DNA of 64,000 nucleotides from positions 3,844,001-3,908,000 of the forward strand of contig NZ_CP055930.1 in assembly GCF_013927005.1 (NCBI RefSeq), in the 5' to 3' direction. Shown here piece after piece: positions 27,667 to 36,083 of the stretch. The translations under genes were made by a program, and so were the position numbers. The DNA is from Enterobacter sp. RHBSTW-00175 (GTDB lineage Bacteria > Pseudomonadota > Gammaproteobacteria > Enterobacterales > Enterobacteriaceae). A model generated the notes under the pieces. The model worked only from the letters and a program-made list of their open reading frames with translations. It did not search any database and had not been told where the DNA came from. Each line of letters opens with the position of its first letter. Position 1 is the first letter of the stretch.

Positions 27667-28536
27667 ATGTCAGAGAAAAACATTAAGTTATCCGGCCGCG
27701 CGGCAGATGTTTTGTATGCTCTGTTTTTCCGTGGTGCGCTGCAAAGTGGCGACCTGCCATCTAAATCTGGTGCAGCACAGCTTCGCGAACTGGGGTTTGC
27801 TGAAACCCGACATACCGCAACGCAATATCAGAAGGAAAACTATCTTACTTTCCTGACTGCTGAAGGGCAGGAGTTTGCTATTAAGCACCTGGTCAATACG
27901 CGCTTTGGTGAACCAGTGGCTAAGGAATACTACCCCGCATACTGGATTAAACCTGACAGCGCGCAAAAGGCGATAGATGCTATTCGTGAAGAAATTCGCA
28001 ACAGCAAAGAATTTGAAGATTTGATAAACGGAACGCCGATTCACCGTCAGGTGCAAGTTACCGATACGATGATTGGCGATGCCGTAGTGTCTGCCAACTA
28101 TAGCTTAAAGATGAACGTGAACCACGGCGGCAAACTGCACGTTGCTGGCATGGCTATCTGCGTTGAGGATGATCAGCGTAAAGTAGTGTTTGAGGCTGAC
28201 AACTTTAAGGCGCATAAAGCCGCTCAATCAACCAGCAATAATGAAGAGCGATCCTTGAATGGTGGTCTGGATTTTGGTGGTTTCCCCGGGACAATTAGTC
28301 ATGTTCACGATGGTCGTAGTAATGCCACCAAAACCATTCTCACTGATGAGATGCGCGAAGCCATTATCTCCGCCGTACGCGAAAGCGATCTGTTCACATC
28401 CCTTCAGACTGCGATAGCTGATCAGGCAGCTTCAACCTCCAGCCTGAAACAGGCAGTGGATGACGCAGTGGGCGATGCTATCCGCAATTCGCTGAGGCCG
28501 GGAGGCGCTATCTGGAATAATCTCGGTAGTCGATAA
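27667..28536 (+). CDS. Phage protein of unknown function with N-terminal winged-helix-like region
   Basis: A 289-residue protein. Residues 5-75 (LSGRAADVLYALFFRGALQSGDLPSKSGAAQLRELGFAE...) have the helix-strand pattern of a small DNA-binding or regulatory domain. The middle (residues 135-225) is beta-rich with Gly/Asn. The end is helical (SDLFTSLQTAIADQAASTSSLKQAVDDAVGDAIRN). I recognise no family. The structured leader directly upstream suggests regulated translation. Confidence 0.65.
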   Translation: MSEKNIKLSGRAADVLYALFFRGALQSGDLPSKSGAAQLRELGFAETRHTATQYQKENYLTFLTAEGQEFAIKHLVNTRFGEPVAKEYYPAYWIKPDSAQKAIDAIREEIRNSKEFEDLINGTPIHRQVQVTDTMIGDAVVSANYSLKMNVNHGGKLHVAGMAICVEDDQRKVVFEADNFKAHKAAQSTSNNEERSLNGGLDFGGFPGTISHVHDGRSNATKTILTDEMREAIISAVRESDLFTSLQTAIADQAASTSSLKQAVDDAVGDAIRNSLRPGGAIWNNLGSR

Positions 28537-28545
28537 GGGGCTTTT

Positions 28546-30003
28546 ATGGAAGTCTCTATCAATGGCGTACCGTATGTACCAGCTGGTGCCGTATTCTCCC
28601 GGATTGGGATTGCAATAACGACGCACCAACGCGCAGACGTTCTTAAACGAGCGCTCGAACATCACATGAAGCATCTTCCCGCCGGTGCGCTGGTGGTGGT
28701 TGTCGATGATGGTTCAAAACCTGCAGCGGTAGTTCCCGATGGCGTGCAGCTGCTTAGCCATGAAACATCACTCGGCATTGTTGCTTCTAAGAACGCCAGC
28801 CTGTCATCCCTTATGGATGCTGGGTGCGAGCATCTATTCCTATGGGATGATGATGCCTGGCCCATCGCCGATAACTGGCACCTGCCGTATATCGAATCAC
28901 CAGAGCCGCACCTGGCTTATCAGTTTCTCGATCTGGCTGGCCCGCGAAAAATTAACGATATGACCGTTCTGTACCGGGATAATAAGCATATTGCTTACAC
29001 CGGGCAGCGTGGCGTGATGTTGTACTACCACCGCAGCGCCATCGAGAAGGTGGGCGGGTTCGATCCGGTGTATGGCCGGGGCATGTATGAGCATCCTGAT
29101 TTGGCGCTTCGGATTTATAACGCTGGCTTAACGTCCTGGGCGTTTGCTGATGTAGTTGGCTCTGAAAAGCTGATTCACTCAATGGACGAGTACGAAGAAG
29201 GCGCGCGCAGCATACCGAGGCCAGAACGTGAAGCGCTCGATAAAAAGAACGCTGTGATTTACGGGCAGCGCCGGGATTCAGGATATACGGGCTATGCCGA
29301 ATATAGATCTCAGCGCGACGTGGTAATAACAACGCTGCTTACCAGCCAGACAGACCCGCAGCGCGGTACAAAAATGGCGGCCGCACCTGACATGCTGACC
29401 AAGTGGGCTGCCTCGCTTCGAAATTGTGGCCGTATCGCGCTGGTGGATGAACTGCAGACGGCACCGGCAGACGTTGAGCTTTACCGCGTTCCTGACGTGA
29501 AGATGAATGTCTACTTTCGTCGCTGGCTGCACATCTGGCAGCACCTGCGAGATCACCCTGAGTACAGGTTCGTCTGGTGTACTGATGGTACCGATGTCGA
29601 AATGCTTCGCGCGCCGTGGGAAGAAATGGAGCCCGGAAAGGTGTACGTCGGTTCTGAACCGAAGACCTACGCCGACACATGGGCGAAACAGAATCATCCT
29701 GAGCATATCTATCAGGAATTCATTGAAGCGCACCGCGGCGATGTGATGCTTAACGCTGGCCTGCTGGGTGGCACCCGCGCTGATGTAATGGCGTTCGCTC
29801 ACGGCATCATCCGTCTTTACTACCGGATCGAGAGTTATCGTTTCTGGAAGAAAGAACAGGCTGGCGCCGCGGTGGGTGACATGCTGGCGTTCGGTATTGT
29901 CGCGCAGTCATTCGCAGGAAAGGTGATTACCGGACCTCATGTGCACACCGTTTTCAAAACTGATGGGATCGGTAAAGAAAATGCTTGGTGGAAACATAAA
30001 TAG
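28546..30003 (+). CDS. Phage-borne glycosyltransferase (GT-A fold, family 2-like)
   Basis: A 485-residue protein. The N-terminal half has GT2 features: IGIAITTHQRADVLKRAL, VVVVDDGSKP, LGIVASKNASL, and the metal-binding LFLWDDDAWP. GGFDPVYGRGMYEHPDLALRIYNAG follows as an acceptor-side motif. The C-terminal half (from about residue 260, with FVWCTDGTDVEML) looks like a second, different transferase-like domain. Phage glycosyltransferases may alter host surface sugars or phage DNA; the substrate cannot be told from sequence. It lies outside the usual structural block. Confidence 0.8.
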   Translation: MEVSINGVPYVPAGAVFSRIGIAITTHQRADVLKRALEHHMKHLPAGALVVVVDDGSKPAAVVPDGVQLLSHETSLGIVASKNASLSSLMDAGCEHLFLWDDDAWPIADNWHLPYIESPEPHLAYQFLDLAGPRKINDMTVLYRDNKHIAYTGQRGVMLYYHRSAIEKVGGFDPVYGRGMYEHPDLALRIYNAGLTSWAFADVVGSEKLIHSMDEYEEGARSIPRPEREALDKKNAVIYGQRRDSGYTGYAEYRSQRDVVITTLLTSQTDPQRGTKMAAAPDMLTKWAASLRNCGRIALVDELQTAPADVELYRVPDVKMNVYFRRWLHIWQHLRDHPEYRFVWCTDGTDVEMLRAPWEEMEPGKVYVGSEPKTYADTWAKQNHPEHIYQEFIEAHRGDVMLNAGLLGGTRADVMAFAHGIIRLYYRIESYRFWKKEQAGAAVGDMLAFGIVAQSFAGKVITGPHVHTVFKTDGIGKENAWWKHK

Positions 30004-30015
30004 TGAGGGTTGACT

Positions 30016-30195
30016 ATGAAAGTCGAAATTAAAAAAGATGGTGAAGTGATCTGGGTTCGAGATTCAGCTTCTTTAGAGGGGATGGCTTCTTTGGGATACT
30101 TGAAGGACGGCACACAGCAAAAAATAATTGCCGTCCTTGAAGATGCTCTATATCAAGCAAAAGCTCAATTACTTCTACCCAATGATGTTGATTGA
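30016..30195 (+). CDS. Small phage protein, unknown function
   Basis: The ATG at 30016 (59 residues, MKVEIKKDGEVIWVRDSASLEGMASLGYL...) follows GAGGG, 12 bases after the glycosyltransferase stop, and is probably translated with it. Two N-terminal strands are followed by a helix. No family recognised. Its 3' end overlaps the 3' end of the antisense DUF1883 gene by 21 bases. Confidence 0.55.
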   Translation: MKVEIKKDGEVIWVRDSASLEGMASLGYLKDGTQQKIIAVLEDALYQAKAQLLLPNDVD

Positions 30196-30438
30196 GTAGT
30201 TGATATTTGCTCGATGACCTGGAGGGAGAGCGAGAACTATATTCCAGTTTCCAGAGTGTGGAACTGAAATGTTGGCAGGGAAACCGGTATAAAATCCACC
30301 GTAAACCTTCGCACTCTGCCCACGCTTGTACTTACTGTAGTTTGTGTCATCCATGACCAACACATTTATCTGATGTGAGCACTGAACTGAAACTATGCTC
30401 CCTGAATCAACCCACTCACGACTATGGATGTAAGACAT
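30175..30438 (-). CDS. DUF1883 domain protein, antisense in the late region
   Basis: The start at 30438 (MSYIHSREWVDSGSIVSV..., 87 residues) has TAAGGA six bases upstream; an earlier ATG is too close. The pattern VQCSHQINVLVMDDTNYSKYKRGQSAKVYGG...ISVPHSGNWNIVLALPPG fits DUF1883, a small beta-sandwich domain. In other bacteria DUF1883 is sometimes attached to TIR domains, which points to a sensing or defence role, but the function is unknown. It is the only minus-strand gene in the late region, so it can be expressed in the lysogen. Confidence 0.75.
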   Translation of the reverse strand: MSYIHSREWVDSGSIVSVQCSHQINVLVMDDTNYSKYKRGQSAKVYGGFYTGFPANISVPHSGNWNIVLALPPGHRANINYSINIIG

Positions 30439-30603
30439 TTCCATTCCTTACCAGAGGTAATCAGCCATCCCTCTTCATTGAGTTCGCCAGTGTCCCACCA
30501 CTGACGGGCTGAACACCCACTTTACCCAGGGTTAAAGCGTAGCAACACCCTGATATTCAGACAGTAGCCGCTATCGTGCGGTTTTTTTATTGGAGACTCG
30601 CTG
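30439..30603. other. Intergenic region between DUF1883 and the second glycosyltransferase
   Basis: This should hold the minus-strand promoter of the DUF1883 gene. A weak plus-strand terminator-like element (CCGC-TATCGTG-CGG then TTTTTTT, about 30569-30588) precedes the next gene. No further gene is seen. Confidence 0.5.
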
Positions 30604-31191
30604 GTGGCTGAAAACATAAAGTTTGTGGTGGTCGGCCATCACACCCGCTTAGGACATGCGCAACATCTTGCAGCGCTGCTGGATGCTCATCTGCTTATTG
30701 ATGACGGTAACCACGGCGCGAACTGGAATCATCGTCGCGCGCTTGAGTGGGCTGCCTGCCAACCCTGCCGGGTAGTGGTGCTGGAAGACGACGCATTGCC
30801 GGTACCTGGATTCACCGAAAAGGTAACCGACTGGTTAGTGCGCTGCCCAGATGACCTTCTGAGCTTTTACCTCGGTACTGGTCGGCCTCCTCAGTATCAG
30901 ATGCAAATAGCCGAACGGCTAATCATTGCTGATAAAGCTCGATATGAATTCATTTCGTTTCCTCGCCTGATTCATGGTGTTTGCTACAGCGTGCCGCCTC
31001 ACCGTATAAGCCGTGTGCTATCTCGATGGGACAGTGATAAGCCTGCCGATTTTGCAGTGGGTGACGCTTGGGGTGGATCAGTGATCTATCCGTGTTACTC
31101 GCTGGTGGACCATGCTGACGGCGAGCCGGTTGAGCGTCACCCTGACTCAGCGCCACGCACAGAACGCCGCCGGGCGTGGAGGTTAGCCTGA
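30604..31191 (+). CDS. Second phage glycosyltransferase-like protein
   Basis: A 195-residue protein starting at GTG after GGAGA. It shows a short GT-A type core: KFVVVGHHTRLGHAQHLAALLDAHLLIDDG, then VVVLEDDALPVPGF with the acidic metal-binding cluster, and a C-terminal GDAWGGSVIYPCYSLVDHAD similar to family 25 LPS-type transferases. Its stop overlaps the HNH gene start. The partner and target are unknown; the GT2-like gene upstream may act with it. Confidence 0.7.
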   Translation: MAENIKFVVVGHHTRLGHAQHLAALLDAHLLIDDGNHGANWNHRRALEWAACQPCRVVVLEDDALPVPGFTEKVTDWLVRCPDDLLSFYLGTGRPPQYQMQIAERLIIADKARYEFISFPRLIHGVCYSVPPHRISRVLSRWDSDKPADFAVGDAWGGSVIYPCYSLVDHADGEPVERHPDSAPRTERRRAWRLA

Positions 31192-31541
31192 TGCCTGCGT
31201 TAATACCGAGAGCATGCCGTAAGCGTGGCTGTCCTGGCACAACCACAGACCGCTCGGGCTATTGTCACAAGCACCTTGGCGAAGGCTGGCAGCAGCATCA
31301 GCGAGGACAAAGCAGGCATCAGCGAGGTTATGGCAGCAAGTGGGACAGGCTGCGCCCAATCGTTCTCGACAGAGATAAACACCTTTGTCAGGAATGCCTG
31401 CGAAATGGAAGGTATACACCCGCTGAGACGGTGGACCACATCACCGCCAAAGCAAATGGGGGGACCGATGACCTGTCCAACCTCGAAAGCCTCTGCAAGC
31501 CCTGCCACAGGGCTAAGACAGCGGTCGAAAGACTCAAATGA
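31191..31541 (+). CDS. HNH endonuclease next to terminase
   Basis: A 116-residue HNH nuclease: a paired-cysteine region (CRKRGCPGTTTDRSGYCHKH), then DRDKHLCQECLRNGR, the core VDHITAKANGGTDDLSNLESLC and KPCHRAKT. In HK97-like phages an HNH protein encoded beside the terminase is needed for specific cleavage at cos by TerL. The ATG overlaps the preceding TGA by one base, so it is coupled. Confidence 0.92.
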   Translation: MPALIPRACRKRGCPGTTTDRSGYCHKHLGEGWQQHQRGQSRHQRGYGSKWDRLRPIVLDRDKHLCQECLRNGRYTPAETVDHITAKANGGTDDLSNLESLCKPCHRAKTAVERLK

Positions 31542-31698
31542 CATCGATTCTCATTTGTGTCAGCCGAGGGGGAGGGCGGGTTGAAAGTTCAGGAACGACG
31601 CGCCAAAGGACCGCCGCCTAACCTCTTTTCACATCGCCGCAGGTTAGAAAACTTTTTTTAGGGGCCCCCCACTCGATGATTAATAGGAGTTTTCGATT
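31542..31698. other. Noncoding gap before terminase, possible cos region
   Basis: A gap of 157 bases between HNH and the small terminase. It contains a C/G block (GGGGCCCCCC at about 31661-31670) and an inverted GGTTAGAAAA/CCTAACCTC pair. Cos sites of HNH-encoding HK97-type phages commonly lie here, but the cut site cannot be fixed without the phage ends. Confidence 0.4.
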
Positions 31699-32172
31699 AT
31701 GTCTGGACCACCGAAAACCCCGACCCATCTACGTTTGGTGAGGGGTAACCCATCAAAACGCCCGATTAATGAAAATGAACCAAAGCCAGCTGCAGGGGTA
31801 CCCCCAACGCCGAAGCATTTCGACAAGCAAGGGAAATACTGGTTTAAGCGGATGGCCGACGAGCTCGATGCTATTGGTGTGATGTCCCAACTGGACGCCA
31901 GAGCCCTTGAGTTGCTGGTTGAGGCATATACCGAATACCGGCACCACTGCGACACGCTTGAAATTGAGGGGTACACCTACCGGATCGAAACGCAGAGCGG
32001 GGATGTGATGATCAAGGCTCACCCGGCAGCCGTCATGAAAGCTGATGCCTGGAAACGTCTGCGCGCCATGCTCGGTGAGTTCGGCATGACGCCAGCAAGC
32101 CGCTCTAAAGTGAATGCAAAAGGTCCTGATGCGGTTGACCCGCTGGCCGAGTTTATGAAAGCGAGGGATTAA
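31699..32172 (+). CDS. Terminase small subunit (P27 family)
   Basis: A 157-residue DNA-recognition subunit of the packaging motor. The N-terminus MSGPPKTPTHLRLVRGNPSKRPINENEPKP and the segment FDKQGKYWFKRMADELDAIGVMSQLDARALELLVEAYTEYR are typical of the phage P27 family. Its stop overlaps the start of the large subunit by one base. Confidence 0.93.
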   Translation: MSGPPKTPTHLRLVRGNPSKRPINENEPKPAAGVPPTPKHFDKQGKYWFKRMADELDAIGVMSQLDARALELLVEAYTEYRHHCDTLEIEGYTYRIETQSGDVMIKAHPAAVMKADAWKRLRAMLGEFGMTPASRSKVNAKGPDAVDPLAEFMKARD

Positions 32173-33908
32173 TGGCTAAGGTTGCAGAAGGCATCCGCTA
32201 CGCCGAGAGGGTGGTGGCGGGAGAAATTATTGCCTGTGAGTATGTGCGCCTTGCCTGTCAGCGTTTTCTTGACGATCTGGCACACGGCGAAGAGCGCGGT
32301 ATTTTCTTCAGTGAGCCGCGCGCGCAGCACATTCTGAATTTCTATAATTTTGTTCCTCACGTCAAAGGTGCGCTGGCAGGCCAGCCTATTGAGCTGATGG
32401 ACTGGCATGTTTTCATCCTGATTAATATTTTTGGCTTTGTTATCCCGCTGGTGAACGAAGAGACGGGGGAAACCGTCCTGCGTAACGACGGCAGCGGTCG
32501 GACGGTGATGGTTCGGCGTTTCCGTACAGCAGATGTTGAGGTGGCCCGTAAAAATGCCAAATCAACACTTTGCTCCGGCGTGGGGCTCTATATGGCTGGC
32601 GCTGACGGCGAGGGCGGGGCGGAGGTTTATTCCGCTGCAACCACCCGTGACCAGGCGCGAATTGTTTTTGAAGACGCGAAAAATATGGTCAAGAAGGCGA
32701 AAGCCACTCTTGGGCGGATCTTCGAATTCAACAAGCTCGCTATCTACCAGGAGCAAACGGCCTCCAAATTCGAGCCATTATCATCAGATGCAAACAACCT
32801 CGACGGCCTGAACATCCACTGCGCCATCGTTGACGAGCTGCATGCTCATAAAACGCGTGACGTCTGGGACGTACTGGAGACGGCCACCGGCGCGCGCCTG
32901 CAATCCCTGCTTTTCGGTATCACCACCGCCGGCTTCAACAAAGAAGGTATCTGTTACGAACTACGCGATTACGCAATCAAGGTCCTGCGCGGCCTGGTTA
33001 AAGACGATACGTTTTTTGCCATCATCTACACCTTAGATGAAGGTGACGATCCCTTTGATGAAAAAGTCTGGCAGAAGGCGAATCCGGGGCTGGGTATCTG
33101 TAAGCGCTGGGATGACCTGCGCCGCCTGGCTAAAAAGGCGAAAGAGCAGGTTTCGGCCAGGATTAACTTTTTCACCAAGCACATGAATATCTGGGTTACC
33201 GCTGAGTCTGCCTGGATGGACATGATGAAATGGGAAAAATGCGAGTTTATCGCCCCGCAGCACGAACTTAAAACCTATCCCTCCTGGGTGGGCGTTGACC
33301 TTTCAAACAAAATTGATATCTGTGCGGCCGCTAAAGTCTGGCGCGCGCCAGGTGGCCACGTTCATGCGGATTTTAAATTCTGGCTGCCGGAAGGACGCCT
33401 TGAGAAATGTTCACGCCAGATGGCAGAGCTCTATCGTAAGTGGGCCGAGATGGACAAGCTGATCCTTACCGACGGGGATGTAATCGACCATGCTCAGATT
33501 AAGGAAGAGCTGCAGGTGTGGGTTGCTGGCGAGAGTCTGAAAGAAATTGGCTTCGACCCGTGGAGTGCGACGCAGTTCAGCCTTGCGCTGGCAGAAGAAG
33601 GGCTGCCGCTGGTGGAAGTGCCGCAGACGGTTCGCAATTTCTCTGAGGCGATGAAAGAGGTCGAAGCACTGGTATACGGCGGCCGCTTCCATCACAGCGA
33701 TCACCCGGTAATGAACTGGATGATGTCCAACGTAACCGTCAAACCTGACCGGAACGAGAACATTTTCCCGAACAAGTCCACACCAGAGGCCAAGATTGAT
33801 GGCCCGGCGGCATTGTTCACAGCAATGAGCCGCGTTCTGGTTAACGGTGGCAACGACCAGCAGGATCTCTCCGGATTCTTCAATAATCCCATCATGGTAG
33901 GTTTCTGA
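32172..33908 (+). CDS. Terminase large subunit
   Basis: A 578-residue packaging ATPase and nuclease of the HK97/P27-associated type. The N-terminal ATPase has a Walker A-like VEVARKNAKSTLCSG and a Walker B-like HCAIVDELHAHK. The C-terminal RNase H-like nuclease shows WVGVDLSNKIDICAAAKVW and IGFDPWSATQF with acidic metal ligands. It translocates and cuts phage DNA together with the small subunit and HNH protein. Confidence 0.95.
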   Translation: MAKVAEGIRYAERVVAGEIIACEYVRLACQRFLDDLAHGEERGIFFSEPRAQHILNFYNFVPHVKGALAGQPIELMDWHVFILINIFGFVIPLVNEETGETVLRNDGSGRTVMVRRFRTADVEVARKNAKSTLCSGVGLYMAGADGEGGAEVYSAATTRDQARIVFEDAKNMVKKAKATLGRIFEFNKLAIYQEQTASKFEPLSSDANNLDGLNIHCAIVDELHAHKTRDVWDVLETATGARLQSLLFGITTAGFNKEGICYELRDYAIKVLRGLVKDDTFFAIIYTLDEGDDPFDEKVWQKANPGLGICKRWDDLRRLAKKAKEQVSARINFFTKHMNIWVTAESAWMDMMKWEKCEFIAPQHELKTYPSWVGVDLSNKIDICAAAKVWRAPGGHVHADFKFWLPEGRLEKCSRQMAELYRKWAEMDKLILTDGDVIDHAQIKEELQVWVAGESLKEIGFDPWSATQFSLALAEEGLPLVEVPQTVRNFSEAMKEVEALVYGGRFHHSDHPVMNWMMSNVTVKPDRNENIFPNKSTPEAKIDGPAALFTAMSRVLVNGGNDQQDLSGFFNNPIMVGF

Positions 33909-35212
33909 TGAAAAAAAACAAACAGCCAGGCAGGGTGAAAAGCGCTCTGCTTAACTGGCTTGGTGTGCCTATCAGCCTGACTACCGGCACGTTCTGGGAG
34001 GAATGGTTTGGCACCAGCAGCAGCGGAAAGGTGGTCACGGCCGATAAAGCCATCCAGCTATCGGCTGTGTGGGCATGCGTAAGGCTGTTAAGCGAGTCTA
34101 TTTCAACCCTTCCGCTGAAAATATACGTTCGACAGCCTGACGGTTCGCGTAAAGCGGCAACCGATCATCCGGCCTATTCGATACTGTGCCGCCGCCCCAA
34201 TTCAGAAATGACACCATCACGCTTTATGCTGATGGTGGTTGCCAGTATTTGCCTGCGCGGGAACGCCTTTATTGAGAAGAAATTCATCGCAAACCGCCTG
34301 GTTTCGCTGGTGCCTTTACTGCCGCAGAACATGGTGGTTAAACGTCTCACTACCGGGGCGCTGGAATACAAATACACCGAAAACGGTAGCGAACGTGTCA
34401 TTCCGGTCAAAAACATCATGCACATTCGCGGGTTCGGCCTGGACGGTGTTTGCGGCATGATGCCGATGAAGACTGGCCGGGATGTGATCGGTTCAGCAAT
34501 GGCCGTTGAAGAGTCCGCGGCGAAGATATTCGAACAGGGCCTGCAGAGTTCAGGATTCCTCTCTTCTGATAAAGCTCTGGATGATACTCAACGTGAAAAA
34601 CTTCGCGGTTACATGGCGGCGTTTACCGGTTCGAAAAACGCCGGGAAAATCATGGTTCTTGAGGGTGGTTTGACGTACCAGGGCGTGACCATGAACCCGG
34701 AAGATGCTCAGATGCTCGAAAGCCGCGCATTTAGCATTGAGGAGATCTGCCGCTGGTTTCGCGTGCCGCCTTTCATGGTTGGTCACACCACGAAACAAAG
34801 CAGCTGGGCATCCAGCCTGGAAGGTATGAACCTGCAGTTTCTGACTCATACACTTCGACCGCTGCTGGTGAATATTGAGCAGGAAATTGGCCGGTGCTTA
34901 CTCGACAGCGATGACGAAGTGTTTGCAGAATTCTCTGTTGAAGGTCTGCTGCGAGCCGATAGTGCCGGTCGCGCGGCATACTATACCAGCGCGCTTCAGA
35001 ATGGCTGGATGTCCCGTAATGACGTTCGTCGTCTTGAGAACATGCCGCCGATTGAAGGGGGCGATATCTACACCGTTCAACTCAACCTGACGCAACTGAA
35101 AAATCTCGAAAGCAGCAACCCTGCTGTTCAGGCACTGGCCCTGCGAGAGCTGCATAACCACGTATTCCCCGATATTTCCTTTGAACAATCTCCGCTGAAA
35201 CAGGCCGCTTAG
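33908..35212 (+). CDS. Portal protein (HK97 family)
   Basis: A 434-residue portal that forms the dodecameric ring through which DNA enters and leaves the head. Family features: AVWACVRLLSESISTLPLKIYVR, HPAYSILCRRPNSEMTPSRF, GLQSSGFLSSDKAL and EEICRWFRVPPFMVGHTTKQSSWASS. It overlaps the terminase stop by one base. Confidence 0.95.
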   Translation: MKKNKQPGRVKSALLNWLGVPISLTTGTFWEEWFGTSSSGKVVTADKAIQLSAVWACVRLLSESISTLPLKIYVRQPDGSRKAATDHPAYSILCRRPNSEMTPSRFMLMVVASICLRGNAFIEKKFIANRLVSLVPLLPQNMVVKRLTTGALEYKYTENGSERVIPVKNIMHIRGFGLDGVCGMMPMKTGRDVIGSAMAVEESAAKIFEQGLQSSGFLSSDKALDDTQREKLRGYMAAFTGSKNAGKIMVLEGGLTYQGVTMNPEDAQMLESRAFSIEEICRWFRVPPFMVGHTTKQSSWASSLEGMNLQFLTHTLRPLLVNIEQEIGRCLLDSDDEVFAEFSVEGLLRADSAGRAAYYTSALQNGWMSRNDVRRLENMPPIEGGDIYTVQLNLTQLKNLESSNPAVQALALRELHNHVFPDISFEQSPLKQAA

Positions 35213-35225
35213 GAGCACTTTCCTG

Positions 35226-36074
35226 ATGAGCAAAAAACAACTTCCGGTAGCACCGGCGGGTCGCCCCTGCGCGCGCGTTACCTGTGAAACATTACCGTCC
35301 GCACTGGACCGCTGGGACGGCGGGATCAAAGCGGCGGCCACCGACGATAACAGCATTTCTGTTTTTGATGTTATCGGGCAGGACTACTGGGGCGAAGGGG
35401 TAACAGCTAAACGTATTGCCGGTGCGCTTCGGGCGATGAACGGCGCCGACGTCACGGTGAATATCAACTCACCGGGCGGCGACATGTTCGAAGGTCTGGC
35501 TATTTATAACCTGCTCCGCGAATACGAAGGCCGTGTAACGGTGAAGGTGCTGGGCATTGCCGCCAGCGCCGCCTCGATAATTGCGATGGCCGGGGATGAT
35601 ATTCAGATTGGCCGCGGTGCCTTCCTGATGATCCATAACTGCTGGGTATATGCGATGGGAAACCGCCATGATTTTGCAGAACTGGCACAGTCACTGGAAC
35701 CCTTCGATACCGCTATGGCTGACATCTACGCGGCGCGCTCCGGCCTTGATATGGCCGCTGTGCAGAAGCTGATGGACGCGGAAAGCTATATCGGTGGCAG
35801 TGATGCTGTGGCGAAGGGACTGGCAGACAGCCTGCTTTCTGCTGATGCGGTCAGCGATGGCGACGAATCGCCTGCTGCTGCGCTTCGCAAACTTGATGCA
35901 TTGCTGGCCAAGACCAACACACCGCGCTCTGAGCGCAGAAAACTCATTAAAGCCTTATCCGGTGACATGCCTGGCGCTGTCACCACCAACGACGGTACGC
36001 CGGGCGCTGCCGAAGACATCAAACCTGAAACCATCAATTCACTTGAAAGCGCCCTGGCGGCGTTAGTCAAATAA
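35226..36074 (+). CDS. Head maturation protease (ClpP-like, S14/S49)
   Basis: A 282-residue protease that removes scaffold regions during capsid maturation. It has the ClpP-type fold: INSPGGDMFEGLAIYNLL, the nucleophile region KVLGIAASAASIIAMAGDD and the catalytic His in GAFLMIHNCW. A charged C-terminal part (residues 200-282) may help scaffolding. It lies between portal and capsid genes, the usual position. Confidence 0.93.
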   Translation: MSKKQLPVAPAGRPCARVTCETLPSALDRWDGGIKAAATDDNSISVFDVIGQDYWGEGVTAKRIAGALRAMNGADVTVNINSPGGDMFEGLAIYNLLREYEGRVTVKVLGIAASAASIIAMAGDDIQIGRGAFLMIHNCWVYAMGNRHDFAELAQSLEPFDTAMADIYAARSGLDMAAVQKLMDAESYIGGSDAVAKGLADSLLSADAVSDGDESPAAALRKLDALLAKTNTPRSERRKLIKALSGDMPGAVTTNDGTPGAAEDIKPETINSLESALAALVK

Positions 36075-36083
36075 GGACCCTTT

